From an uncultured Pelagibacteraceae bacterium (GTDB lineage Bacteria; Pseudomonadota; Alphaproteobacteria; Pelagibacterales; Pelagibacteraceae), in NCBI GenBank assembly GCA_902573465.1, contig CACGJX010000005.1:1-64000 (forward strand): DNA of 64,000 nt, in the 5' to 3' direction. The notes under the pieces were generated by a model. The model ran no database searches, was not told where the DNA came from, and saw nothing but the letters and a program-made list of their open reading frames with translations. The translations under genes were made by a program, and so were the position numbers. This document shows positions 44,795 through 58,969 of the stretch, piece after piece (position 1 is the stretch's first letter; every line of letters begins with the position of its first letter).

Positions 44795-45514
44795 ATGAGA
44801 ATAGAAATAATTAAGTGTTTACAAGATAATTATAGTTACTTATTAATCGATGAGACTAAAAATATTGGATGTGTTGTTGACCCTGGTGAGGCAGCTCCAG
44901 TTATAGAATATGTTGAAAGTAATAATATTAATTTAAAATATATTCTTAATACTCATCATCATTATGATCATGTAGGTGGCAATTTAGAATTAAAGAAAAG
45001 ATATAATTCTAAAATAGTTGGATTTAAAGAAGATAAAGATCGGATTCCAGAAATTGATGTACTTGTGGAAGATAATCAAAAATGGAAAGGCGAAAATTTT
45101 GAGGCGAAAATTTATCACATTCCAGGTCATACAAGTGGACATATTGCCTTTCATTTTTTTTTGGAAAAAAAAATTTTTACTGGAGATACCTTATTTTCTT
45201 TAGGATGTGGTAGAATTTTTGAGGGAACTTATGAACAGATGTTCAATTCATTAAAAAAAATAAAAGAACTTCCAAAAGATACTCAGATATACTGTGGCCA
45301 TGAATATACATTACAAAATTCAAAATTTTGTGAATCAAACGATCCTGATAATTCAAATTTGAAGAGTAAAATTGAACAAATTAAAGAAAAAATAAAAAAT
45401 GGCCAGCCTACCATTCCATCAATTTTATCTGATGAAATAGAATGTAATATATTTCTTAAAGCTAAAGATGTTGAAAGTTTTTCAAAATTAAGAGATTTAA
45501 AGGATAATTTTTAA
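44795..45514 (+). CDS. gloB: Hydroxyacylglutathione hydrolase (glyoxalase II)
   Basis: A 239-residue metallo-beta-lactamase-fold hydrolase that releases lactate and glutathione from S-lactoylglutathione, ending methylglyoxal detoxification. Metal ligands lie in NTHHHYDHVGG, the second in HIPGHTSGH, the third in FTGDTLFSLGCGRIFEG and the last in YCGHEYT. I use the ATG at 44795, one base after the metW stop; a TTG at 44783 would overlap metW. It is the last gene of the metX run before a new promoter at 45525. Confidence 0.93.
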   Translation: MRIEIIKCLQDNYSYLLIDETKNIGCVVDPGEAAPVIEYVESNNINLKYILNTHHHYDHVGGNLELKKRYNSKIVGFKEDKDRIPEIDVLVEDNQKWKGENFEAKIYHIPGHTSGHIAFHFFLEKKIFTGDTLFSLGCGRIFEGTYEQMFNSLKKIKELPKDTQIYCGHEYTLQNSKFCESNDPDNSNLKSKIEQIKEKIKNGQPTIPSILSDEIECNIFLKAKDVESFSKLRDLKDNF

Positions 45515-45524
45515 TTTATAAAAC

Positions 45525-45552
45525 TTGACTATAGGATTGCTCAGACTATATT
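45525..45552 (+). promoter_or_regulatory. Sigma-70 type promoter of the rplU operon
   Basis: TTGACT at 45525-45530 and TATATT at 45547-45552 are separated by 16 bases. They lie in the only gap (64 bases) before a long same-strand run that begins with rplU. The leader would be about 20 bases, with no room for a complex element. Confidence 0.65.
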
Positions 45553-45578
45553 GCTCTAACAAAATTTAGAGTATTTAT

Positions 45579-45977
45579 ATGTCATTCGCAGTCATAAAAA
45601 CAGGTGGTAAACAATACAAGGTCAAATCTGGAGAGATTTTGAAAATTGAGAAATTAACTGATATTAAAGCTAATTCAAAAATAGAATTTAATGAAATTTT
45701 AGCTTATGGAGATGACAGTAAAATAGAAATTGGAGCTCCAATAGTTAACGGAGCAAAAGTTGAAGCTGACCTCATCAAAAATGGTAAAAATAGAACTGTA
45801 TTAATTTTCAAAAAAAGAAGAAGACAAAATTCAAGAAGAAAAAATGGACATAGACAAGAATATTCTATGATTAGAATAGATAAAATTTTTTCGAAAGATG
45901 GAAAAATTCTTTCAGAGGCTGAAAAAGTTTCTAAGGTAACAAAAAAGACAGAAACAAAAAAAGAGGCAATCAAATAA
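45579..45977 (+). CDS. rplU: 50S ribosomal protein L21
   Basis: A 132-residue large-subunit protein. FAVIKTGGKQYKVKSGE at the start and the RNA-binding KRRRQNSRRKNGHRQEYSMIRI are diagnostic. The C-terminal lysine-rich tail extends beyond the E. coli protein (103). It heads the classical rplU-rpmA-obgE order, which continues here into proline and NAD genes. It is preceded by a good promoter at 45525. Confidence 0.97.
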   Translation: MSFAVIKTGGKQYKVKSGEILKIEKLTDIKANSKIEFNEILAYGDDSKIEIGAPIVNGAKVEADLIKNGKNRTVLIFKKRRRQNSRRKNGHRQEYSMIRIDKIFSKDGKILSEAEKVSKVTKKTETKKEAIK

Positions 45978-45990
45978 CTAGGAATTAATT

Positions 45991-46245
45991 ATGGCAACAA
46001 AAAAAGCAGGTGGATCTTCTAGAAATGGACGTGATAGTGCTGGGCGAAGACTTGGTGTCAAAAAGTATGGTGGGCAATCTGTTATACCTGGAAACATTAT
46101 AGTAAGACAAAGGGGTACAAAAATATTTCCTGGAGAAAACGTAGGAATGGGTAAAGATCACTCAATTTTTTCAGTAATAAAAGGTAAAGTAGTTTTTAAA
46201 AAAACAAAGTCAGATAGAACTTTTGTTTCAGTAAAACCCAATTAA
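45991..46245 (+). CDS. rpmA: 50S ribosomal protein L27
   Basis: An 84-residue protein near the peptidyl-transferase centre. The start [21 protein letters not shown] is the standard L27 N-terminus and needs no proteolytic trimming. [18 protein letters not shown] and GKDHSIFSV follow. It lies 13 bases after rplU and 27 before obgE. The gap to obgE holds overlapping inverted repeats (46244-46270). Confidence 0.97.
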   Translation: MATKKAGGSSRNGRDSAGRRLGVKKYGGQSVIPGNIIVRQRGTKIFPGENVGMGKDHSIFSVIKGKVVFKKTKSDRTFVSVKPN

Positions 46246-46248
46246 TAG

Positions 46249-48351
<2,103 letters not shown>

Positions 48352-48352
<1 letters not shown>

Positions 48353-49602
48353 TGAAAAAGATATTGATTAATATTGGTGAAAGATCAAAACGAGCGTTTG
48401 CTCAACCAATAAATACTTATAAAAAAAATAAAGTTTTAAGTGATTATCTTAAAATGATAAAAAAAAATAAGCATTTAATTCTTAAAGAAAATAAAAAAGA
48501 TGTAGATCAGGCTATTAAAATAAAGCTAAGAGATAATTTAATAGATCGACTGATTTTAAATGAAAAAAAAATCTTGGGTATTATTAATTCAATCCAAAGA
48601 ATAATTAAGTTAAAGGATCCAGTTCATAATGTTATTGAAAGATGGAAAAGACCTAATGGACTTGTATTTTCAAAAATATCAATCCCGATAGGAATAATAG
48701 GGGTAATTTATGAAAGTAGACCGAATGTAACCTCGGATGTAGCATCATTATGTTTTAAATCTGGAAATCCAGTCATTTTGAAAGGTGGTTCTGAGGCCTT
48801 TCATTCTAATAAAATTTTATCAAATTTATTTAGAAAAGCTTTAAAGATTAATAAAGTTAATCAAAACTTTGTTCAATTCATCGATATAAAGAATAGAAAA
48901 GTAGTAGATTTTTTACTCACTAAAATGACTAATTTTATTGATGTAATCATACCAAGAGGGGGTGGAAATTTGGTTAAAAAAGTACAAAACATTTCCAAAA
49001 TTCCAATTATTGGTCACTTAGAAGGTGTTTGTCATTCATATGTAGATAAAGATGCAGATCCCAAAATTGCTACCAAAGTAATAGTAAATGCAAAATTAAG
49101 AAATACAGCGATTTGTGGAGCAACTGAAACAATTTTGCTTAATGAGCGTATAATCAAAAAGTTTGGAGCACATATATTAAAGATATTAGAGGAAAAAGGT
49201 TGTCAAATTATTGGTGATAATAAAATACGAAAAATTTATGAAGGTAAAATCAAAAAAGCATCGATGAAAGATTGGTCAAAAGAATATTTATCCGCTACCG
49301 TTTCTGTAAAATCAGTCAAAAATCTACAAGAGGCTATTTCTCATATTAATAAATATGGAACTATGCACACTGATTGTATTATTACTAAAAACAAAAAAAC
49401 TGCTACAAAATTTTTAATGGGAGTTAAAAGTTCAATAGCAATGCATAATACATCTACACAATTTGCAGATGGTGGTGAATTTGGATTTGGTGGTGAGGTT
49501 GGAATTTCGACAAATGTTCTTCCACCAAGAGGCCCCGTAGGACTTGGACAACTAATTTCTTACAAATATCAAGTAACGAGTAATGGTAAAATCAGAAAGT
49601 AA
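48352..49602 (+). CDS. proA: Glutamate-5-semialdehyde dehydrogenase (gamma-glutamyl phosphate reductase)
   Basis: A 416-residue NADPH enzyme of the aldehyde dehydrogenase superfamily that reduces gamma-glutamyl phosphate. SIPIGIIGVIYESRPNVTSDVAS and KLRNTAICGATETILL carry the substrate loop and catalytic cysteine. FADGGEFGFGGEVGIST and PRGPVGLGQL at the end are ProA hallmarks. Start overlaps proB as TAATG, and nadD begins 20 bases before its end. Confidence 0.96.
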
Positions 49603-50125
49603 ATTTGTTACAAGAAGAGATAAAATTGGGATCCTGGGTGGATCCTTCGATCCTGCACACAAAGGTCACTTAACAATCTCAAAAGAAGCAATTAAAAGAT
49701 TTAAATTACGAAATGTTATTTGGGCAATAACAAAAAAAAATCCTTTTAAAAGAAAGACAAATATAAGTTTGGATAATAGAATCAAGCATTGCAAAAAAAT
49801 TATTGGATCAAATAAATTGATTAAAGTAAAATTTTATGAAGACACAATTAAATCAAATAAAACTTTTGATTTAATAAATCATATTTCAAAGATCAAAAAA
49901 AACAAAATTTATTTTATAATGGGAGCTGATAATTTAATAAAATTTCATAAATGGTATAAATGGAAATTAATTTCACAGAAATGTAAAATAATAGTATTTG
50001 ATAGGCATAGTTATAAAAAAAAATCGTTAAATTCAACTACATATAAAAGATTAAATAGAGAAAATTTGAAATTTATCGAATTTAAAAAGGTCAATATTTC
50101 TTCTTCTCAATTGAGAAAAATTTGA
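49583..50125 (+). CDS. nadD: Nicotinate-nucleotide adenylyltransferase
   Basis: A 180-residue nucleotidyltransferase that adenylates nicotinate mononucleotide for NAD synthesis. The GSFDPAHKGHLTIS loop near residues 20-33 holds the conserved HxGH-like histidines, and IMGADNLIKFHKWYKW is typical of NadD. The C-terminal ISSSQLRK is the usual signature. The order proA-nadD-rsfS is widespread in Alphaproteobacteria. Start overlaps proA by 20 bases. Confidence 0.94.
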   Translation: MVKSESKFVTRRDKIGILGGSFDPAHKGHLTISKEAIKRFKLRNVIWAITKKNPFKRKTNISLDNRIKHCKKIIGSNKLIKVKFYEDTIKSNKTFDLINHISKIKKNKIYFIMGADNLIKFHKWYKWKLISQKCKIIVFDRHSYKKKSLNSTTYKRLNRENLKFIEFKKVNISSSQLRKI

Positions 50126-50142
50126 TATGGTTTAGATAATTA

Positions 50143-50493
50143 ATGGACAAAATTTCTGATTTAAAAAAAATCATAATTCAAACTTTAGATATCAATAAAG
50201 CTTTAGACATTGTTAGCATCGATCTTAAAGATAAAAGTTCGATGGCTGAATACATGATTATTGCAAGTGGTACGTCATCTAGACATATCCAATCACTTTC
50301 TGAGCAAGTTTTAGAAAAATTAAAAGATTATGGAATGAAAGATTCAAAAATTGAGGGAAAAGATAGTACTGAGTGGAAACTGGTGGATGGAATAGATCTA
50401 ATTGTCCATATATTTCATCCAGAAAAAAGAAAATTTTATGAACTAGAAAAAATCTGGTCAGAATTTATTCCAAAAGAAAAACTTATAATATGA
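50143..50493 (+). CDS. rsfS: Ribosomal silencing factor RsfS
   Basis: A 116-residue protein that binds L14 and keeps ribosomal subunits apart when nutrients are scarce. Family segments are DIVSIDLKDKSSMAEYMIIASGTS, RHIQSLSEQV and GKDSTEWKLVDGIDLIVHIFHPEKR. It follows nadD by 17 bases in the usual order. Its stop overlaps the ctpA start as ATGA. Confidence 0.95.
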   Translation: MDKISDLKKIIIQTLDINKALDIVSIDLKDKSSMAEYMIIASGTSSRHIQSLSEQVLEKLKDYGMKDSKIEGKDSTEWKLVDGIDLIVHIFHPEKRKFYELEKIWSEFIPKEKLII

Positions 50494-51629
50494 GGAAAAT
50501 TTTTTTTATTATCAGTATATTTTTCCTAAAGTTTTCAACTTTTAATCCTGTCGTTGCTGCTGAAAATGATGTTTATAAGAAAATAGATTTATTTGGAGAA
50601 GTATTAGAAAAAATTAATAAAGAATATGTCGATGAAATAAATCAATCTGAAAGTATGGATGCTGCAATAGATGGTTTGCTTCAATCACTAGATCCTTATT
50701 CAGCATATATGTCACCTGAAATTTTCAATGAAATGCAGACTGAAACAAGTGGTGAATTTGGTGGCTTGGGAATAGAGGTAAATATGGAGTCTGGAGTTGT
50801 TAAAGTAATTTCCCCTATTGACGATACTCCAGCGTCTAGAGCTGGAATTAAAGCTGGTGACTACATCATAAAGATAGATGATATTCAGGTACAAGGTAAA
50901 TCTCTAAGTGAGGCTGTAGACTTGATGAGAGGACCTGTAGGTTCATCAATTATTTTAACTGTAAGAAGAATTGGTCAAAAAAAAGCTTTAACATTTGAAA
51001 TCGAAAGAGAAATAATTCAAATTAAATCAGTTAAAGCTGATCTTTTAAAAAAAAACGTCGGTTATCTTAGGTTAACTTCTTTCAATGAAAATAGTAGTGA
51101 TCAAATAAAAGAACAAATTAGAGAATTTGAAAAAAATAAAAACATAAATTCATATATACTAGATTTAAGAAATAATCCTGGAGGGTTGTTATCACAAGCT
51201 ATAAGGATATCAGATTTTTTTTTAGATAATGGGGAGATTGTATCTACCAAAAGTAGAAAGGCCTCTGAAAATAGAAAATGGTTTGCCAAAAAAGGAGATT
51301 TGATAGGTGGCAAAACTTTGGTTGTATTAATTAATTATGGTTCTGCATCTGCCTCAGAAATAGTTGCTGGAGCATTACAAGATCATAAAAGAGCAGTTAT
51401 TTTAGGTGAAAATAGTTATGGAAAGGGTTCAGTACAATCAATTATTCCGCTAAAGAATAAAGGAGCAATAAGACTCACAGTTGCAAAATATTATCTACCC
51501 TCAGGCAAATCAATTTCTGAAGTTGGAGTAAGTCCTGATATTGAGATTGGTGAAGATACTGATGAATTTAGAATCAAAACTGATACTGATAATCAACTAA
51601 GCTACGCATTAAAACTTTTAAACGGTTAA
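50490..51629 (+). CDS. ctpA: Carboxy-terminal processing peptidase (S41 family)
   Basis: A 379-residue periplasmic serine protease. A signal peptide (about 1-23, RKIFFIISIFFLKFSTF) leads to a PDZ domain (about 80-165, GGLGIEVNMESGVVKVISP) and the S41 core with catalytic serine in NYGSASASEIVAGAL and lysine in SYGKGSVQ. Relatives trim membrane and secreted proteins from the C-terminus. In Alphaproteobacteria a ctpA often follows rsfS/rlmH and precedes rppH, as here; rlmH is absent between them. Confidence 0.93.
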   Translation: MRKIFFIISIFFLKFSTFNPVVAAENDVYKKIDLFGEVLEKINKEYVDEINQSESMDAAIDGLLQSLDPYSAYMSPEIFNEMQTETSGEFGGLGIEVNMESGVVKVISPIDDTPASRAGIKAGDYIIKIDDIQVQGKSLSEAVDLMRGPVGSSIILTVRRIGQKKALTFEIEREIIQIKSVKADLLKKNVGYLRLTSFNENSSDQIKEQIREFEKNKNINSYILDLRNNPGGLLSQAIRISDFFLDNGEIVSTKSRKASENRKWFAKKGDLIGGKTLVVLINYGSASASEIVAGALQDHKRAVILGENSYGKGSVQSIIPLKNKGAIRLTVAKYYLPSGKSISEVGVSPDIEIGEDTDEFRIKTDTDNQLSYALKLLNG

Positions 51630-52115
51630 ATGAAAGAGAAATATAAACATCTACCACTCCGTAGTGGTGTAGGCATCGTTGTTCTTAATCAAGAAGATAA
51701 AATTTTCGTTGCAAGAAGAATAGACAATCCAAAAAACTTCTGGCAAATGCCACAAGGAGGTATTGATGAGGGTGAGGATTTTCTTACTGCTGCATACAGG
51801 GAATTAAAAGAAGAGACTAGTATTACAAAAGTAGAGCTAATTAAAGAATTAGATGGTTTTATAACATATGAATTACCAGATCACTTACTGGGTATAATTT
51901 GGAAAGGTAAGTATAAGGGACAAAAACAGAAATGGTTTGTAATGAAGTTTACAGGTGAGGATAGTGAAATAAATATTAAAACAAAAAAACCTGAATTTCT
52001 TGAATGGAAATGGATTGATTTAGAATCCTTAACAAAAGTTGTAGTAGATTTTAAATTACACGTTTATCAAGAAATTGAAAAAAAATTAGAGTTATTATTA
52101 GTTAATCGATCTTAA
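51630..52115 (+). CDS. rppH: RNA pyrophosphohydrolase
   Basis: A 161-residue Nudix hydrolase that converts 5'-triphosphate RNA ends to monophosphates and starts mRNA decay. The Nudix box GGIDEGEDFLTAAYRELKEE is at 43-62. LPLRSGVGIVVLN and NFWQMPQ are RppH-like. It abuts ctpA and is the last gene of the long rplU run. Its 3' end overlaps atpC on the other strand by 18 bases. Confidence 0.93.
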   Translation: MKEKYKHLPLRSGVGIVVLNQEDKIFVARRIDNPKNFWQMPQGGIDEGEDFLTAAYRELKEETSITKVELIKELDGFITYELPDHLLGIIWKGKYKGQKQKWFVMKFTGEDSEINIKTKKPEFLEWKWIDLESLTKVVVDFKLHVYQEIEKKLELLLVNRS

Positions 52116-52489
52116 AACTTCGACTTTTTGATCTGCTAAATATTTAGCCTGATCACTTATCTCAGCTTTACTTGCTTCCAATTCAGCTTTTTTGAGTAAA
52201 TCACCTTGTTTAGATTTATCTAAATCTACCACAGAGAATATTGTGCTTGTTAAGATAGATAAATTATTATTTTTGAATTCAATAATTCCATCTTCTACAT
52301 AATAATTTTCATCACCAGATTTCGAAAATACTTTAATTATCCCAGGTTTTAAAAAAGAAATAATAGATATGTGATCTTTTAAAATCCCCATTTCACCCTC
52401 AAATGCAGGTACAACAACCTCTAAAACATCCTCTTTAACTAAAAAAGATTTTTCCGGGTTTACAATTTCAATTTTAAACTCTTCACTCA

Positions 52490-52490
<1 letters not shown>
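52098..52490 (-). CDS. atpC: ATP synthase F1 epsilon subunit
   Basis: A 130-residue stalk subunit linking the rotor to catalysis. The N-terminal beta-sandwich (FKIEIVNPEKSFLVKEDVLEVVVPAFEGEMGILKDH) is complete; the C-terminal helices are short (DKSKQGDLLKKAELEASKAE), which in some bacteria lowers the inhibitory function. It is the last gene of the F1 operon and overlaps atpD by one base (TAATG). Convergent with rppH. Confidence 0.94.
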
Positions 52491-54783
<2,293 letters not shown>

Positions 54784-54789
54784 ATTATA

Positions 54790-56325
54790 TTAAGATTTAA
54801 AGGTTCCTTTCAGCTGAGTGATTACTTCTACCAATAGCTTTTCTTTATCTTCATCAAGTTTTCCATTGCTTTGAATTGCTTCAATTATTTCAGGTTTATC
54901 TGATTTACATTTATTAATAATTTTACTTTCAAACTCTGATACATCTTTTAAATCAATATCATCAAGATAACCTTTTACACCGCAGAAAACTGATATTACT
55001 TGCTCAGCAACAGTCAATGGTGAGTATTGTTTTTGTTTAAGAAGTTCAGTTAGTTTTGAGCCCCTATTTAAAAGTTGTTGTGTGGATGCATCCAAATCAG
55101 ATCCAAATTGGGCAAATGCTGCCATTTCTCTATATTGTGCTAATTCTAATTTCATTGATCCCGAAACTTTTTTCATAGCTTTTGTTTGAGCCGATGATCC
55201 GACTCTAGATACTGATAATCCAACATTAATTGCTGGTCTTATACCTTGGTTAAATAATTCTGTTTCTAGAAATATTTGACCGTCAGTAATTGAAATTACA
55301 TTGGTAGGAATAAATGCCGAAACATCACCTCCTTGAGTTTCAATAATTGGAAGTGCTGTTAATGAGCCACCCCCATGCTCGTCGCTTAATTTTGCAGCTC
55401 TTTCAAGTAATCTGCTGTGTAGATAAAACACATCTCCCGGATAGGCCTCACGGCCTGGAGGTCTTCTCAATAATAAAGACATCTGTCTGTATGCGACAGC
55501 TTGTTTAGATAAATCATCATAGATAATTAGTGCATGCATTCCATTATCTCTAAAATACTCACCCATAGCACATCCTGTATATGGGGCTAAAAATTGTAAT
55601 GGCGCAGAGTCTGATGCTGTAGCTGCAACAATAGTTGTATACTCCATTGCACCTGCTTCCTCTAATGTTTTTTGAATTTGTCTTACGGTTGATCTTTTTT
55701 GTCCAACTGCAACATAAATACAATACAATTTTTGCTTTTCATCACCAGATTCATTTATTTTTTTTTGGTTAATAATTGCATCTACAGCAACTGCAGTTTT
55801 ACCTGTTTGTCTGTCACCAATAATTAATTCCCTTTGACCTCTTCCAATTGGAACTAAACTATCGATTGATTTTAATCCAGTTTGCATTGGTTCATTGACT
55901 GATTGACGAGGAATAATTCCTGGTGCTTTTACTTCTACTCTAGTTTTTTTAATATTCTTATCAAATGCACCTTTTCCATCAATAGGATTACCTAAACCAT
56001 CTACTACTCTTCCTAACAATTCCTTTCCAACAGGAGTATCAACAATGTTACCCGTACGTTTGACTACATCACCTTCTTTTACATTTCTATCATCTCCAAA
56101 AATTACAACACCAACATTTTCACTTTCCAAATTAAGAGCCATCCCTTTTGATCCATCTGCAAATTCCACCATTTCACCAGCTTGCACATTGTCTAGGCCA
56201 TAAATCCTTGCAATACCATCTCCAACTGATAATACCTGCCCTACTTCTGCAACTTCGGCTTTTTCACCAAAATTTTTTATTTGCTCTTTTAATATTTTTG
56301 TTACTTCTGAAGGATTTATTTCCAT
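54790..56325 (-). CDS. atpA: ATP synthase F1 alpha subunit
   Basis: A 511-residue non-catalytic nucleotide-binding subunit. P-loop [10 protein letters not shown] near residue 170, [23 protein letters not shown] and [13 protein letters not shown] are intact. It abuts atpH (no gap). The arginine finger segment [13 protein letters not shown] is present. Length is standard. Confidence 0.98.
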   Translation of the reverse strand: MEINPSEVTKILKEQIKNFGEKAEVAEVGQVLSVGDGIARIYGLDNVQAGEMVEFADGSKGMALNLESENVGVVIFGDDRNVKEGDVVKRTGNIVDTPVGKELLGRVVDGLGNPIDGKGAFDKNIKKTRVEVKAPGIIPRQSVNEPMQTGLKSIDSLVPIGRGQRELIIGDRQTGKTAVAVDAIINQKKINESGDEKQKLYCIYVAVGQKRSTVRQIQKTLEEAGAMEYTTIVAATASDSAPLQFLAPYTGCAMGEYFRDNGMHALIIYDDLSKQAVAYRQMSLLLRRPPGREAYPGDVFYLHSRLLERAAKLSDEHGGGSLTALPIIETQGGDVSAFIPTNVISITDGQIFLETELFNQGIRPAINVGLSVSRVGSSAQTKAMKKVSGSMKLELAQYREMAAFAQFGSDLDASTQQLLNRGSKLTELLKQKQYSPLTVAEQVISVFCGVKGYLDDIDLKDVSEFESKIINKCKSDKPEIIEAIQSNGKLDEDKEKLLVEVITQLKGTFKS

Positions 56326-56883
56326 TTATGCCTCTATCATTCTATTTTCAATTTGCTGTAATTTATTTTTAATTGAGGAGTCAACCATAGTACTCCCAAC
56401 TTGGACTACGAGACCTCCTATTAAACTTTCTTCGTGTTTGTAGTTTAATTTTATTTTTGAGCTAAAATTTATTGATAACTCATCTGTAATTTTTTTAATT
56501 TCATCACTTGATAATTTTTTTGCTGATTTCAATTCAGCTATAAGCTCACCTCTTTTTTTGGAACAAATTTCAATAAAACTTTTAAGAATTCGCTCTATAA
56601 AAAAGAAACGTCTCTTTTGAATTAAGAAATTTAAAAAATTTTTGAATAAGTTATCAAATTTATTAATATCGGCTATTTTATTTATCACTTTTAATAGATC
56701 CTCTTTGCTAGTAGTAGGATCTTTAATCAAATTAAAAAAATCTTTACTTTGATTAATTAGATTTAGTACAGATAAAGATTGTTTCTCTATCTGGCTTAAT
56801 AAATTATTTTCCTCTGAAAGCTCAAAAAGTGCGAGTGAATACCTTTCAGCTGATGAAATTGAAAATCCTGTATCTTTGCTCAA
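56326..56883 (-). CDS. atpH: ATP synthase F1 delta subunit
   Basis: A 185-residue peripheral-stalk subunit that joins the F1 head to F0 subunit b. SSAERYSLALFELSEENN at the N-terminus and the C-terminal LIGGLVVQVGSTMVDSSIKNKLQQIENRM are the family signatures. It is the first gene of atpHAGDC. The 108-base gap to priA should hold the operon promoter; TATATA at about 56890-56895 on the minus strand is a possible -10, but I see no good -35. Confidence 0.95.
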   Translation of the reverse strand: MSKDTGFSISSAERYSLALFELSEENNLLSQIEKQSLSVLNLINQSKDFFNLIKDPTTSKEDLLKVINKIADINKFDNLFKNFLNFLIQKRRFFFIERILKSFIEICSKKRGELIAELKSAKKLSSDEIKKITDELSINFSSKIKLNYKHEESLIGGLVVQVGSTMVDSSIKNKLQQIENRMIEA

Positions 56884-56991
56884 CTTGTTCCCTATATAAT
56901 GTTGAAGATTATTAAAAATTTAGACTCTAATTAACATATGACCCTTGCGTCTTCAAGTGACTGATATATCAAAAATGCCTCTTTTTATTGG

Positions 56992-58947
56992 TTAATTGAA
57001 GTTTATTGGATCAACATCAACTGAAAGTTTTATTCCAGTAGAAAATTTATATTTTGGAATAATTTTAGCTAGAGAATTCTGTATTTTCATAGATTTTGAA
57101 CCTCTAATCAAAAGTCTTATTCTAAATTTTTTTTTTATTCTAAATATTGGTGCGTTCACAGGGCCTAAAATCTTTCCGTTAATTTTGTTTTCAATAAAAT
57201 TCTTAAAATCGAAAGCTTCTTTCTCTAATTTTTTTTCATTTTCTCCTGTGAGAATTAGAGAAATAAATCTTTGAAAAGGAGGAAGTTTGTTTTTTTTTCT
57301 TATCTCTAACTCTCTTTCTAAAAAAATATCTGGATTTTTATTCGTTATCTCAGAAATCATTTTAGGATTATTTTCATAAGTTTGAAAATAAACTGTAGCT
57401 GGTTTTCCGGTTCTACCGGCTCTTCCTGAAAGCTGATGATAAAGTTGTAAATTTTTTTCAGCTCCCCTTAGATCATGACCATGAGATGAAAGATCAATAT
57501 CTAAAACAACTATACAATTCAAGTGAGGAAAATGAAAACCTTTTGATATTAATTGTGTTCCTACTAAAATTTGAATTTCATTATTAATTATTTTTCTAAT
57601 TTTTTCTTTAGAGTCCTTTTTGTTCATCGTATCACTTGAAAAAATCTCAATCTTTTTACCAGGAAACTTTCTTTTTACTTCTTCAGAAATTCTTTCAACA
57701 CCTGGTCCACAAAAAACGAATTCACAATTATCGCCTTTCTTGCAATTTCTTTTTAACTCTGATTTAAATCCACAGTAATGACATATCAAATTATTTTTAT
57801 TCTTATGATAAACCAAATTTATTGTACAATTTGGGCACATAAAACTTGAAAAACATTTGTTACATAATGCGTTAGGTGAAAAACCTCTTCTATTCAAAAA
57901 AAACAAAACTTGATCCTTTTTTTCAAGATGTAAATTAACTTTTTCAATTATTTTTGCTGATAACCATGATTGCTTCTCAAGTTTTGTTTTATTTAAATTA
58001 ATGATTTCATAATTAGGTAGTGCTGCATTTCTATATCTCTCACTTAATCTTGAAACTTCATATTTTCCCTTTTTAATATTTTCAAAAGTTTCTATGGAAG
58101 GAACTGCTGTGATCAAATTAACAGGAATATTTTCAAATGATGCTCTTGAAATTGCCATATCGCGTGCATTATATGTAACACCTTCATCTTGTTTGAAAGA
58201 TTGATCATGTTCTTCATCAACAATTATTATTCCTAATCTTTTAAACGGTAAAAATAAAGAAGATCTTGCACCAATGATAACTTTAATTTCACCACAGCAA
58301 ATACCGCTCCATATTATTTCTTTTTTCTTTTTTGAGATACCAGAATGCCAAATTGCTGGTTTAAATCCGAAATATTCTGAAAATTTTTGCTCAAACTGAC
58401 TAGTCAAACCTATTTCTGGTAAAAGAATTAAAGATTGAAAACCTTTCTCTATTAAAGATTTAAGTGCCTCAAAATAAACTAAAGTCTTACCTGATCCTGT
58501 TGTTCCTTGTAAAACGTGAACTCTAAATTTTTTGTTTGAATTACACATTTTTTCTAAGGATTTAATCTGATTGATAGATAGTGTGAAGGAATTTTTTTTT
58601 ATCTTATTATTATATGGTTCATAAAGTTTTTTTTCCATTTTTTCTATTGCATTGCTGCTCAATAAAACAAGCTTTAATGCCATTCCTTTTGGTATTAAAT
58701 TGTACTCGGCAAACCAATTTAAAAAGTTTATTGTATCTTTCTTTAGTGGGGTCACATCTAATTTTTTTAAGATACTTTTTATTTTAAATTTTTTAATATC
58801 GTTTTTTTCAAATTCATCCCATACCACACCTGTGATTTTAGATTTTCCAAAAGGAACTAGAACGAATTCACCAAGTTTAAGATTAATTTCACTTTCATAG
58901 GTAAAAGGATAATTAAAAATATTTGGTAATAGAATCGGGTATTTCAT
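56992..58947 (-). CDS. priA: Primosomal protein N' (replication restart helicase)
   Basis: A 651-residue 3'-5' DNA helicase that reloads the replisome at stalled forks. The helicase core shows LQGTTGSGKTLVYFEAL (Walker A), IIVDEEHDQSFKQ (DEEH box), LNRRGFSPNALC and QLISKGFHFPHL. Eight cysteines in the zinc region (CNKCFSSFMCPNC ... CHYCGF ... CEFVFC) are kept. It is shorter than E. coli PriA (732), mostly in the N-terminal DNA-binding domain. It follows lpdA by 22 bases and precedes the F1 operon. Confidence 0.94.
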   Translation of the reverse strand: MKYPILLPNIFNYPFTYESEINLKLGEFVLVPFGKSKITGVVWDEFEKNDIKKFKIKSILKKLDVTPLKKDTINFLNWFAEYNLIPKGMALKLVLLSSNAIEKMEKKLYEPYNNKIKKNSFTLSINQIKSLEKMCNSNKKFRVHVLQGTTGSGKTLVYFEALKSLIEKGFQSLILLPEIGLTSQFEQKFSEYFGFKPAIWHSGISKKKKEIIWSGICCGEIKVIIGARSSLFLPFKRLGIIIVDEEHDQSFKQDEGVTYNARDMAISRASFENIPVNLITAVPSIETFENIKKGKYEVSRLSERYRNAALPNYEIINLNKTKLEKQSWLSAKIIEKVNLHLEKKDQVLFFLNRRGFSPNALCNKCFSSFMCPNCTINLVYHKNKNNLICHYCGFKSELKRNCKKGDNCEFVFCGPGVERISEEVKRKFPGKKIEIFSSDTMNKKDSKEKIRKIINNEIQILVGTQLISKGFHFPHLNCIVVLDIDLSSHGHDLRGAEKNLQLYHQLSGRAGRTGKPATVYFQTYENNPKMISEITNKNPDIFLERELEIRKKNKLPPFQRFISLILTGENEKKLEKEAFDFKNFIENKINGKILGPVNAPIFRIKKKFRIRLLIRGSKSMKIQNSLAKIIPKYKFSTGIKLSVDVDPINFN

Positions 58948-58969
58948 ATTTTTATAATATGAAAAAAAA

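Noticed and set aside
56884..56991. A small RNA or attenuator in the gap before atpH
   Set aside because: Only a four-base stem (CTTG/CAAG) and AT-rich sequence are visible; no terminator or conserved motif that I know.
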